From the NCBI RefSeq assembly GCF_009754915.1, contig NZ_WPIK01000003.1, positions 248,001 through 312,000 of the forward strand: 64,000 nucleotides of DNA. Reading direction: 5' to 3'. This stretch comes from Mucilaginibacter arboris. GTDB taxonomy: Bacteria; Bacteroidota; Bacteroidia; Sphingobacteriales; Sphingobacteriaceae. The position numbers and the translations under genes are program-made. Each line of letters starts with the position of its first letter. Positions within the stretch are counted from its first letter, which is position 1. Shown here one piece after another: positions 1 to 7,081 of the stretch. The notes under the pieces are model-generated. The model saw only the letters and a list, made by a program, of their open reading frames with translations, made no database searches and was not told the DNA's origin.

Positions 1-219
1 TTGAAATTCTTTGGTAATTTCTCCGCCTACTTTTTGTGTAGGCGAATTTGGATCGAGCAGTCCCGGATACTGCTTTTCCAATGCGGCAAGTTCCTTTAGT
101 TTATAATCAAAATCCTGATCAGAAATAGTTGGCTGCGCCAGCACGTAGTAATTGTAATTGTGTTGTTTCAGTTCGGCAGCTAAGGTTTCCACCCGCTCTT
201 TGGCTTCTGTAAAAGTCAT
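1..219 (-). CDS. ligA: NAD-dependent DNA ligase, N-terminal part (partial)
   Basis: The gene runs off the left edge of the window; only the first 73 codons are present, read leftward from the ATG at 217-219. The translation starts MTFTEAKERVETLAAEL and continues with HNYNYYVL, a step later ISDQDFDYKLKEL and SPTQKVGG. These match the adenylation-domain Ia region of bacterial NAD+-dependent DNA ligases, which binds the NMN half of NAD+ and precedes the catalytic lysine (beyond the edge here). LigA seals nicks during replication and repair. The catalytic core cannot be checked, but the N-terminal pattern is distinctive. Confidence 0.9.
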   Translation of the reverse strand, partial: MTFTEAKERVETLAAELKQHNYNYYVLAQPTISDQDFDYKLKELAALEKQYPGLLDPNSPTQKVGGEITKEFQ

Positions 220-237
220 AGCACGAAGATACCTTTT

Positions 238-366
238 AAGTTGTAAGTTGTAAGTTTCGAGTTGCAAGTTTCTTTCGCCTTTCAACCCTTAACCTTTCGC
301 CTTTAACCTTTCAACCTTTCACCTTTCAACCTTTCACCTTTCAACCCTTCGCCTTTCCGCCTTTCC
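238..366. repeat. Low-complexity spacer: AAGTTGTAAGTT units then CCTTTCAA/CCTTTCGC tandem units
   Basis: Between the ligA start and the DUF1634 gene lie two degenerate arrays. 238-272 holds variations of AAGTTGTAAGTT. From about 276 to 366 there is a run of roughly ten 8-9 bp units of the form CCTTTCAA, CCTTTCAC or CCTTTCGC. No reading frame or promoter is apparent. The first array type recurs at 11849-11932 and 47961-47995. Confidence 0.75.
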
Positions 367-759
367 TCATCCCCCAATCCCGCTTAACATGCTAAATAAG
401 ATTATACCAAAAACAATCAGTGTAATTACAACATACAAATAATCTTTTTCAAGCACAAAACTTACTATCGAAAGTAGTATGCGGGCAATAGGCGTAGCAA
501 TCAGCAATAAAATGCCCAATTGTATGATTGCCCTTCCTTTTATGGCGGCCACGCCCTGTAAAATACCCGAAATTGTTTTTAAAAAGCCGGGTTCGCCGTT
601 AAAAGTATGGTAAGCAGGCTTTTCTTGTCCGTGCCGGTACACGTAAATTATACCTCCTATAAAAACAACCGACATGGCCAGGATAACGCCCCAGCGCAGC
701 AGCGAACCAATGTAAAACTGCACATCAGACTCTTTAAAAACCTTTTTTTCGCGGCTCAT
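367..759 (-). CDS. DUF1634 family membrane protein
   Basis: A 130-residue integral membrane protein with three hydrophobic segments (about residues 22-41, 76-98 and 106-128) and a short charged N-terminus (MSREKKVFKESDVQ). Length and layout fit the DUF1634 family, whose genes are regularly found beside TauE/SafE-type exporters, as here. Its ATG overlaps the stop of the upstream TauE/SafE gene by 4 nt (756-759), so the two are probably translationally coupled and may form one transporter unit. The biochemical role of DUF1634 is not established; partnership with the exporter is inferred from gene order. Confidence 0.8.
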   Translation of the reverse strand: MSREKKVFKESDVQFYIGSLLRWGVILAMSVVFIGGIIYVYRHGQEKPAYHTFNGEPGFLKTISGILQGVAAIKGRAIIQLGILLLIATPIARILLSIVSFVLEKDYLYVVITLIVFGIILFSMLSGIGG

Positions 760-1592
760 ATTTTTCCGGTTAGTCCTTTATAAATCATTTGTATGGCCAC
801 TACGGAGATCACGATAGCAAAAATGACTTTAAGCGATTTGGAATTTGCTTTTACCAGGATTTTTGAACCGGTAACTGCGCCTAAAACTACGCCTAACATT
901 ACCGGCATAGAAAGTCCGGGATCAATATAACCACGCTGCAAATAAACCACTGCGCTTGCTGCTGCGGTAACGCCGATCATGAAATTACTGGTCGTGGTAG
1001 AAACTTTAAAAGGAATGCGCATGATGTTATCCATCGCAACCACTTTTAAAGAACCGGAACCAATGCCTAATAAGCCAGAAATCATACCGGCAAAACTCAT
1101 CAGTCCAAATCCGCCAAAAATATTACGGACACTGTACGCAACCATTTTTCCATCCTGGCCCGGATAAGTATTAGCGAGTTTAAAAAAAGTTGCCGGTTTG
1201 CTTGAGGTAGGATCGGCCTGCGAATTTTTCTTTACAAAAGACATGATAGCCGAGAAAAGCAAAATCAAGCCAAAAATAACAGCAATGGTTGGTGCAGAAA
1301 TATAACTTGCTAAATAAGCACCTAAAACAGCGCCAACAGTGGTTGCAATTTCCAGGAACATACCTAAACGCATGTTCGTAATGCCTTCTTTTACATACGC
1401 TGCAGCCGAACCGGAAGAAGTTGCGATAACCGAAACCAGCGATGCGCCGATGGCATAATGAATATCTACATCAAGCACCAGCGTAAGAAACGGAATGATA
1501 ACAACACCGCCGCCTAAACCAGTTAAAGAGCCGAGCAAACCGGCAAAATATGCGCCAAGCAAAATATACAGGGTTAAAAGAAGTATGGTCAT
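756..1592 (-). CDS. TauE/SafE family anion (sulfite-type) exporter
   Basis: A 278-residue polytopic membrane protein with about eight predicted hydrophobic segments in two halves. The glycine-rich signature GSLTGLGGGVVIIPFL near residue 21 and its counterpart SGLLGIGSGSLKV near residue 170 are typical of the TauE/SafE (DUF81) family, which exports sulfite, sulfoacetate or related organic anions. The substrate cannot be told from sequence. It is first in a two-gene operon with the DUF1634 gene (4-nt overlap). The start codon region encodes MTILLLTL and contains the T-variant of the dispersed motif (1575-1586, TAAAAGAAGTAT on the plus strand). Confidence 0.87.
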   Translation of the reverse strand: MTILLLTLYILLGAYFAGLLGSLTGLGGGVVIIPFLTLVLDVDIHYAIGASLVSVIATSSGSAAAYVKEGITNMRLGMFLEIATTVGAVLGAYLASYISAPTIAVIFGLILLFSAIMSFVKKNSQADPTSSKPATFFKLANTYPGQDGKMVAYSVRNIFGGFGLMSFAGMISGLLGIGSGSLKVVAMDNIMRIPFKVSTTTSNFMIGVTAAASAVVYLQRGYIDPGLSMPVMLGVVLGAVTGSKILVKANSKSLKVIFAIVISVVAIQMIYKGLTGKI

Positions 1593-1617
1593 TCCGGTTG
1601 TAAGATTAATACTTTAA

Positions 1618-1631
1618 ATGCTTCTTTTATC
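1618..1631 (-). repeat. Dispersed motif copy (GATAAAAGAAGCAT)
   Basis: An exact 14-bp copy, read on the minus strand, in the 48-bp gap between the MpaB-like gene end and the TauE/SafE gene start. Together with the T-variant at 1575-1586 in the opposite orientation it makes an inverted pair across the TauE start. Confidence 0.9.
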
Positions 1632-1640
1632 GATGTTTTT

Positions 1641-2738
1641 TTAAGAAGTTAAACCAGCAGGTAAAGTGTAAGGCTGAGGTTTTGGAATGAGCGGTAAAGA
1701 GCGCGTTTTTTTAAAGGCAAAACGCTGCTGCTGGTAAGCAAACCTGGAACTTGTTTTTCCTAATAATTGAAAGTTATTAATCAGCTTTAAAAAATAGACT
1801 GTTGAAAGTGGTGCTGATTGCGGCGGAAGTGCCAATAAATCTGCAACTTCATTTCCTAACAGATAACGCATCAATTGCATGGTTTCTTTTTGAGGAAAAG
1901 ATGCATCAACAGATGAAAAATAATTAATTAAAGACCGGGTTAAAGCCTGGCCATGAGCAGAACTCTTAAAATTCCTGGTGCTGATCGCTTCGTCCAACAA
2001 CAACGCTTCTTTTCCGGTTTCCGGCAGCAAACGTTCATCTACACCAAGCAAAAAGCCAATTACATTCCACAAGTGCATAAATGCTTGCTGGTCTTCGTAA
2101 TTTATAGATAAACCGAATTTTCGTAAACCTCTAATCGCCAATAATGAAAAAGAAAGATTTGTACCAGCCATATCTTCCTGGTTTACCGGTAAGCCCCAAT
2201 CATCATTCCATTTGCTACTTTTACCGGTATAAAACCGGATGGCTGCATGCATTAACCGTACTTTTAAAATGCTTACAAAGCCTTTTCCTTCGGGTTTAAA
2301 GGCGTCTGGCGCCATTACCTCCCAAACAAAATCTGCTGTTTCGCCTAAACGGTGTTCTGGTTTATTTTTAATCCGTTCTGATAAATCCAACACACGCGCA
2401 CCATCGGCCGCAGCGTAACAATAGGGGAGGGAAAGCAAACCAAGCAAATTCATGATGGCTGTGGCATGAACAGCAAAAAAAGCTGTGCCTCGCTTCATCA
2501 GCTTTTGATCTGCCCAGTCAGGTAATTTTGTTGGTTGGACAAATGCTTCTTTTAGGGCATAAAAATCATCAACCTGATTGAGTTGGGTATTGGAATTTAA
2601 AGAATCAAGTATTGACCTAAAAGCTGATTTTTGGGTATCATCAGTAAAAACTTTTGAAATGAGACTGTCGGCAGCTAAATCTCCCTGTCGGTGCATGGAA
2701 GAAAGAAAATCATAACTATAACTTACTGCTGGCTTCAT
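1641..2738 (-). CDS. Oxygenase MpaB family protein (DUF2236)
   Basis: A 365-residue soluble protein of the MpaB / rubber-oxygenase (DUF2236) family. The conserved core is visible: LMHAAIRFY (about residue 163), then WGLPVNQEDMAGTNL about 20 residues on, and LWNVIGFLLGVDERLLP near residue 224. In characterised relatives (latex-clearing protein, Mpa enzymes) the conserved histidines bind b-type haem; the His of LMHAA and that of MHLW are candidates here. No signal peptide is seen. The physiological substrate is unknown. A copy of the dispersed motif (2543-2555) lies inside the gene. The downstream TauE/SafE gene starts 48 bp after its stop. Confidence 0.85.
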   Translation of the reverse strand: MKPAVSYSYDFLSSMHRQGDLAADSLISKVFTDDTQKSAFRSILDSLNSNTQLNQVDDFYALKEAFVQPTKLPDWADQKLMKRGTAFFAVHATAIMNLLGLLSLPYCYAAADGARVLDLSERIKNKPEHRLGETADFVWEVMAPDAFKPEGKGFVSILKVRLMHAAIRFYTGKSSKWNDDWGLPVNQEDMAGTNLSFSLLAIRGLRKFGLSINYEDQQAFMHLWNVIGFLLGVDERLLPETGKEALLLDEAISTRNFKSSAHGQALTRSLINYFSSVDASFPQKETMQLMRYLLGNEVADLLALPPQSAPLSTVYFLKLINNFQLLGKTSSRFAYQQQRFAFKKTRSLPLIPKPQPYTLPAGLTS

Positions 2739-2816
2739 TTCACAAGTTTATTGATAAAATGAATACCAGCAGAAATAGTTTGATTTGAAGAAAAGAGATA
2801 TTAAAATATGCTAACT

Positions 2817-3305
2817 ACTTAGCCGGACTTTAGCCAAATCAGGTAATGAGAGGGGCGTACCGAGCCGCGGTAAATGCCTTTGGCTTTTATCTTTGCGCCC
2901 CGTCTGCGCTCTATCGTTTCATCTATGCCAAACACCAAAGGCCCATCTGGCCTGCAGAAATTTTTAGCCAGCAGGCCAAGCAAGATTCGGGATGCTTTCG
3001 GGCCGCCCCACTTTGTCCTGCTTAAAAAGCGGTGGTACTTATGAAAAGCTTTCTCTGTTCCTAAGCCGCAAAAGCGCAATGCTGTACAAATAGTCCTGGG
3101 GCCCGGTTGCCAAAAGGGCACCTGGCAAAAGCGTTTGCAACAAGATAAAAGTCCGCTTGGTAAAAACAGAACGAAATGATATTATTGTATTTGGCCCTCG
3201 GCCCGTAGTGCTGCCATGTTTTAAAAGTTTAACCACTCCTTAAACACAAGGGGCCACTTTCGGTTGAAGGGGGCCCCCTCTTTTTTGGCTAAAGTCCAGC
3301 TAAGT
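2817..3305 (-). mobile_element. Deleted insertion-sequence remnant with terminal inverted repeats
   Basis: A 489-bp element bounded by near-perfect 22-bp inverted repeats at 2817-2838 (ACTTAGCCGGACTTTAGCC...) and 3284-3305 (reverse complement ACTTAGCTGGACTTTAGCC...), with 21 of 22 positions matching. Inside, on the minus strand, are pieces of a DDE transposase. The size is about one third of a normal element, so a large part of the transposase is gone. Flanking direct repeats could not be identified with confidence. It sits between the MpaB-like gene and manC. Confidence 0.82.
2819..3236 (-). pseudogene. IS701/IS4-type transposase remnant (frameshifted, truncated)
   Basis: Two overlapping minus-strand reading frames together give a recognisable transposase N-terminal half. 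The 3039-3236 frame ends in LLPGALLATGP, and the 2819-3121 frame continues with RTICTALRFCGLG, HRFLSRTKWGG, LVFGIDETIERRRG and KAKGIYRGSVRPSH. The segment GIDETIERRRGAKIKAKGIY is characteristic of the DDE-type transposases annotated IS701-like; its D would be the first acidic catalytic residue. A frameshift near 3100 and loss of everything after about residue 170 mean it cannot be functional. Family assignment is from remembered motifs. Confidence 0.78.
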
Positions 3306-3455
3306 TTATTTTTTTTGTAAACAACAAAAAGGAGATCTAAAAAATAAAATTAATCTTAAAGTATCTATCACAACATTTATTTAAAAGCTGTATAAGTACC
3401 GTTCTGTTATTTCGTAAATCAACCCTCGCATCTCAGGCTCCACTCCCCGCACCTC

Positions 3456-4541
3456 TCAAATATAAACCGTTCCGAATTTCTGCTTCACATCAGCAACTAC
3501 CTTTTTTACATTTTGCTCCTGGTCTCTAGGGCAGATGAGCAGAGTGTTATTGGCTTCGACAACGATATAATCGTTCAAGCCCTGAATGATCACTAATTTT
3601 TCATCCGGCACATTGACCATACAATTAGTTGAATTATACAGAATTACTTTTTCGGATGGGATTGCTGCATTTCCTTCATTGTCTTTTTCTGCCAGTTGAT
3701 AAATAGAAGCCCAGGTGCCTAAATCAGACCAGCCAAACTCTGATGGGATTACATAAACATTATCAGCTTTTTCCATAATACCATAATCAATTGAGATGTT
3801 GGTACATTGTTGGTAAACCTGAGAAACATAAGCTTTTTCAGCATCCGTATTATAAACAGCATTAGCTTCATCAAAAATCTCGTGCATCTCCGGCAAATAT
3901 TGTTCAAAAGCTTTAGTAATAGCTTTGGCCGTCCAAACAAAAATCCCTGCGTTCCATAAAAAATCACCACTTTGAATAAAGGTAGTGGCAATATCAAGGG
4001 TAGGTTTTTCGGTAAAGGTTTTTACCTTATAAAAAGAGCTGTCGATAGCTTCTTCAGTATATTGAATATAGCCATAACCAGTGTCTGGCCGTGAAGGTTT
4101 AATGCCTAAAGTAATCAGGCTTTGGTGCCTTTCTGCAGTTACTAACGCCTGGTTAATCGTATTTACAAAGCCTGCTTCATCCAAAATTAAATGGTCTGAA
4201 GGCGCAACGGTAATTACCGCATCAGCATCAGCATTTAAAATTTTAAAACAGCCATAAGCTATACATGGTGCCGTGTTGCGCATAACAGGTTCGCCTAAAA
4301 TCTGGCTGTATTCCATGTCTGGCAATTGCGTTTTTACCAGATCAATATAAATATCGTTGGTAACTACATAAATATTTTCTTTCGGACAGATTTTTAAAAA
4401 GCGGTCGTAAGTACTCTGGATCAAAGTTTTTCCGGTACCTAAAATATCTATAAATTGTTTGGGATAAGAAGTCCTGCTGATGGGCCAAAAACGGCTTCCA
4501 ATGCCACCGGCCATAATAATGGCATAATAATTCTTATTCAT
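3456..4541 (-). CDS. manC: Mannose-1-phosphate guanylyltransferase
   Basis: A 361-residue nucleotidyltransferase making GDP-mannose from mannose-1-phosphate and GTP for surface polysaccharides. The family signature is at the N-terminus: MAGGIGSRFWPISR with YPKQF shortly after, followed by VAPSDH and FTEKP and then WNAGIF. Only the pyrophosphorylase domain is present; there is no C-terminal cupin isomerase domain. The open frame extends upstream to 4649, but the ATG at 4539-4541 (MNKNYYAIIMAGG) gives the usual family length and is preferred. It is a single gene, divergent from recQ. Confidence 0.92.
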   Translation of the reverse strand: MNKNYYAIIMAGGIGSRFWPISRTSYPKQFIDILGTGKTLIQSTYDRFLKICPKENIYVVTNDIYIDLVKTQLPDMEYSQILGEPVMRNTAPCIAYGCFKILNADADAVITVAPSDHLILDEAGFVNTINQALVTAERHQSLITLGIKPSRPDTGYGYIQYTEEAIDSSFYKVKTFTEKPTLDIATTFIQSGDFLWNAGIFVWTAKAITKAFEQYLPEMHEIFDEANAVYNTDAEKAYVSQVYQQCTNISIDYGIMEKADNVYVIPSEFGWSDLGTWASIYQLAEKDNEGNAAIPSEKVILYNSTNCMVNVPDEKLVIIQGLNDYIVVEANNTLLICPRDQEQNVKKVVADVKQKFGTVYI

Positions 4542-4767
4542 AGAAGTTAAATATTGCAGATAAATTTTGATGTGAAGATGTGAAAAAATATTAATAACAA
4601 TGTATTTATTCAATAGCCTTGCTGCTGATTCAGCAAAATTTATCATCATTTTACGGTATAAGTTTAAAAAGGGTACTGGTTTTATTGAGCAAAAAAGTTA
4701 AATTCGCATACGATTTTTCTTTCAATTAATTCGTTTTAAATTGAAAGTTAATAACTCAATAATTTTT

Positions 4768-4772
4768 AGGAG
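4768..4772 (+). promoter_or_regulatory. Ribosome-binding site of recQ
   Basis: AGGAG three bases before the recQ ATG (4776). A clear purine-rich Shine-Dalgarno sequence is unusual among the starts in this window and supports this start; the spacing is shorter than ideal. Confidence 0.45.
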
Positions 4773-4775
4773 ATA

Positions 4776-6968
4776 ATGACAGAGACAAAACAATCGCTTT
4801 TTGATAATTTACAGAACTTTTTTGGTTTCAATAATTTCAAAGGCGATCAGGAAATAATTATAGAAAACATTTTGGCAGACAAAGATACATTTGTTATTAT
4901 GCCAACAGGCGGCGGCAAATCTATGTGTTACCAGTTGCCCGCTTTAATGAGTGAAGGAACAGCCATCGTAATTTCTCCTTTAATTGCGCTGATGAAAAAC
5001 CAGGTTGACCAGTTGCGTTCCTTCGGCGGATCGGATAGTATTGCGCATTTCCTCAATTCATCCTTAAACAAAACAGAAATTGCAAGGGTAAAAGAAGATG
5101 TAATTACAGGCAAAACCAAACTGCTTTATGTTGCACCGGAATCTTTAACCAAACTGGAAAATATAGAATTTTTGCAACTGGTTAAATTATCATTTGTTGC
5201 GGTTGATGAAGCACATTGTATTTCTGAATGGGGACACGATTTTCGTCCGGAATACCGAAAAATCCGTCAGGTTATTAGCAATATCGGCGAAAATATTCCA
5301 ATTATCGCTTTAACAGCAACCGCTACGCCGAAAGTACAGCAGGATATCCAGAAGAACCTGCAAATGAACAATGCTTTGCTGTATAAATCTTCTTTCAACC
5401 GTACCAATTTATATTATGAAGTCCGCGCTAAGCGAAACGTGATCAAAGAGATTGTGCGTTTTGTAAAGCAGCATCAGGGCAAATCTGGCATTATCTATTG
5501 CCTCAGCCGTAAAAAAGTAGAAGAAGTTGCAGAAGCTTTAAACTTAAACGGTATCAAAGCTTTACCTTATCACGCTGGTTTAGACCCTAAAGTCCGTGCA
5601 GACACACAGGATAAATTCCTGATGGAAGATGTGGATGTAATTGTTGCTACCATTGCCTTCGGGATGGGAATTGATAAACCGGATGTTCGTTACGTAATCC
5701 ATCACGATGTGCCTAAAAGCATGGAAGGTTATTACCAGGAAACCGGACGTGCCGGACGTGATGGCGGCGAAGGCATTTGTTTGTCTTTTTATTCTGAAAA
5801 GGATATTGATAAACTGCAAAAGTTTATGAAAGATAAACCGGTTGCCGAGCGCGAAATTGGTACGCAGATTTTAAAAGAAGTAATTGATTATGCAGAATCT
5901 GCTGTTTGTCGCCGCAAACAAATCCTGCATTATTTTGGCGAGAACTTTGACGCAAAAGACTGCCACAACATGTGCGATAATTGTCGGGCACAAAAAGAAT
6001 TTTTTAGTGTAGAAGGGCCCTTAATTAAAGCTTTAAAATTAGTGCAGCAGTTAGGCGAAAAGTTTGACGATCAACATATCATCAGCGTTTTAATGGGTGT
6101 TGATGATCCGCAGATACATAATTACGAACATCATTTGCTGCCGGAGTTTGGCTTAGGGAAAGAAGATGGCGAGAACCTTTGGAAATCTCTGATGCGCCAG
6201 GCTTTGCTTAATAATTACCTGGCAAAAGATATTGATTATTACGGATTATTACGCTTAACAGATAAGGGTAAAGAATATATTGAAAACCCTTACGAATTAA
6301 AATGGGTTTTAAACCGGCCAATGGGCGCAACAGATGATGATGCAGAAGATGAAGCGCCGCAAGGTTCTGGTGTTTTAGACACGCAACTTTTGCAAATGCT
6401 AAAAGACCTGCGTAAAAAAATCGCGAAGCAAAAAAACCTGCCGCCGTTTGTGATTTTCCAGGATCCTTCCTTAGAAGAAATGTGCACGCATTATCCAATC
6501 ACTTTGGATGAGATGAAACAGATTTCGGGCGTTGGTTCCGGAAAAGCCATGAAATTTGGTACTGCTTTTACCGAGCTGATTAAGAAATATGTAGAGGAAA
6601 ACGACATCGACCGGCCGATTGATCTGGTGATTAAATCTGCTGCCAATAAATCTGCTATTAAAGTTTCCATCATTCAAAATATTGACCGGCAAATCGCTTT
6701 AGAAGATATTGCTTCTTCCAAAGGTTTATCTTATGAAGATATTTTGCGCGAAATAGAATCTATCGTAAACTCTGGTACGAAGTTAAATTTGAGTTATTAT
6801 ATTGATGATTTAATTGATGAAGACCGGCAGGAAGAAGTTTTCGGTTACTTCCGCACAGCCGAAGCTGATTCTATCGAAGATGCTTTAAAAGAATTGGGTT
6901 CTGATGATTATACACATGAAGAATTGCAGTTGATGCGCATTAAATTTATGTCGGAATTAGGAAATTAA
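4776..6968 (+). CDS. recQ: ATP-dependent DNA helicase RecQ
   Basis: A 730-residue 3'-5' DNA helicase of recombinational repair. Domains in order: SF2 helicase core with Walker A PTGGGKSMCYQLP (about residue 43) and the DEAH box followed by CISEWGHDFRPEYR (about 144); helicase motif VI region QETGRAGRDG; zinc-binding cysteines from about residue 378 (CRRKQILHYFG, then CHNMCDNC); a winged-helix RQC region; an HRDC domain about 530-605 (LPPFVIFQDPSLEEM); and a C-terminal extension with a helix-turn-helix-like segment (IALEDIASSKGLSYEDIL), common in Bacteroidota RecQ. All key motifs are intact. It converges on the OmpA-family gene, with motif-pair terminators between. Confidence 0.95.
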   Translation: MTETKQSLFDNLQNFFGFNNFKGDQEIIIENILADKDTFVIMPTGGGKSMCYQLPALMSEGTAIVISPLIALMKNQVDQLRSFGGSDSIAHFLNSSLNKTEIARVKEDVITGKTKLLYVAPESLTKLENIEFLQLVKLSFVAVDEAHCISEWGHDFRPEYRKIRQVISNIGENIPIIALTATATPKVQQDIQKNLQMNNALLYKSSFNRTNLYYEVRAKRNVIKEIVRFVKQHQGKSGIIYCLSRKKVEEVAEALNLNGIKALPYHAGLDPKVRADTQDKFLMEDVDVIVATIAFGMGIDKPDVRYVIHHDVPKSMEGYYQETGRAGRDGGEGICLSFYSEKDIDKLQKFMKDKPVAEREIGTQILKEVIDYAESAVCRRKQILHYFGENFDAKDCHNMCDNCRAQKEFFSVEGPLIKALKLVQQLGEKFDDQHIISVLMGVDDPQIHNYEHHLLPEFGLGKEDGENLWKSLMRQALLNNYLAKDIDYYGLLRLTDKGKEYIENPYELKWVLNRPMGATDDDAEDEAPQGSGVLDTQLLQMLKDLRKKIAKQKNLPPFVIFQDPSLEEMCTHYPITLDEMKQISGVGSGKAMKFGTAFTELIKKYVEENDIDRPIDLVIKSAANKSAIKVSIIQNIDRQIALEDIASSKGLSYEDILREIESIVNSGTKLNLSYYIDDLIDEDRQEEVFGYFRTAEADSIEDALKELGSDDYTHEELQLMRIKFMSELGN

Positions 6969-6972
6969 TATC

Positions 6973-7012
6973 GATAAAAGAAGCATTGCATTTATGCTAA
7001 TGCTTCTTTTAT
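6973..7012. terminator. Inverted pair of the dispersed motif after recQ (probable terminator)
   Basis: Five bases past the recQ stop, GATAAAAGAAGCAT (6973-6986) is followed by ATGCTTCTTTTAT (7000-7012). The two halves can form a 13-bp stem with a 13-nt loop ending in a T-run. The palindrome suits termination in both directions, and is made entirely from two opposite copies of the repeat. Confidence 0.75.
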
Positions 7013-7053
7013 GCCTGTAAAATTCATATCAATTACTAAAATACAGCTTATTG

Positions 7054-7077
7054 TTTTTTAGGTGATAAAAGAAGTAT
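7054..7077 (+). repeat. Dispersed motif, full-length form (T-variant core)
   Basis: A T6-AGGT run (7054-7063) leads directly into GATAAAAGAAGTAT (7064-7077). It lies four bases from the stop codon of the convergent OmpA-family gene, and is one of the fullest copies in the window. Confidence 0.88.
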
Positions 7078-7081
7078 CAGC

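Noticed and set aside
276-366. A CRISPR-like array
   Set aside because: Units are 8-9 bp with no spacers; there are no cas genes.
7054-7077. The dispersed motif as a promoter or ribosome-binding site
   Set aside because: It lacks the TTTG/TAnnTTTG pattern, occurs in both orientations, and most intergenic copies lie downstream of genes rather than before them.
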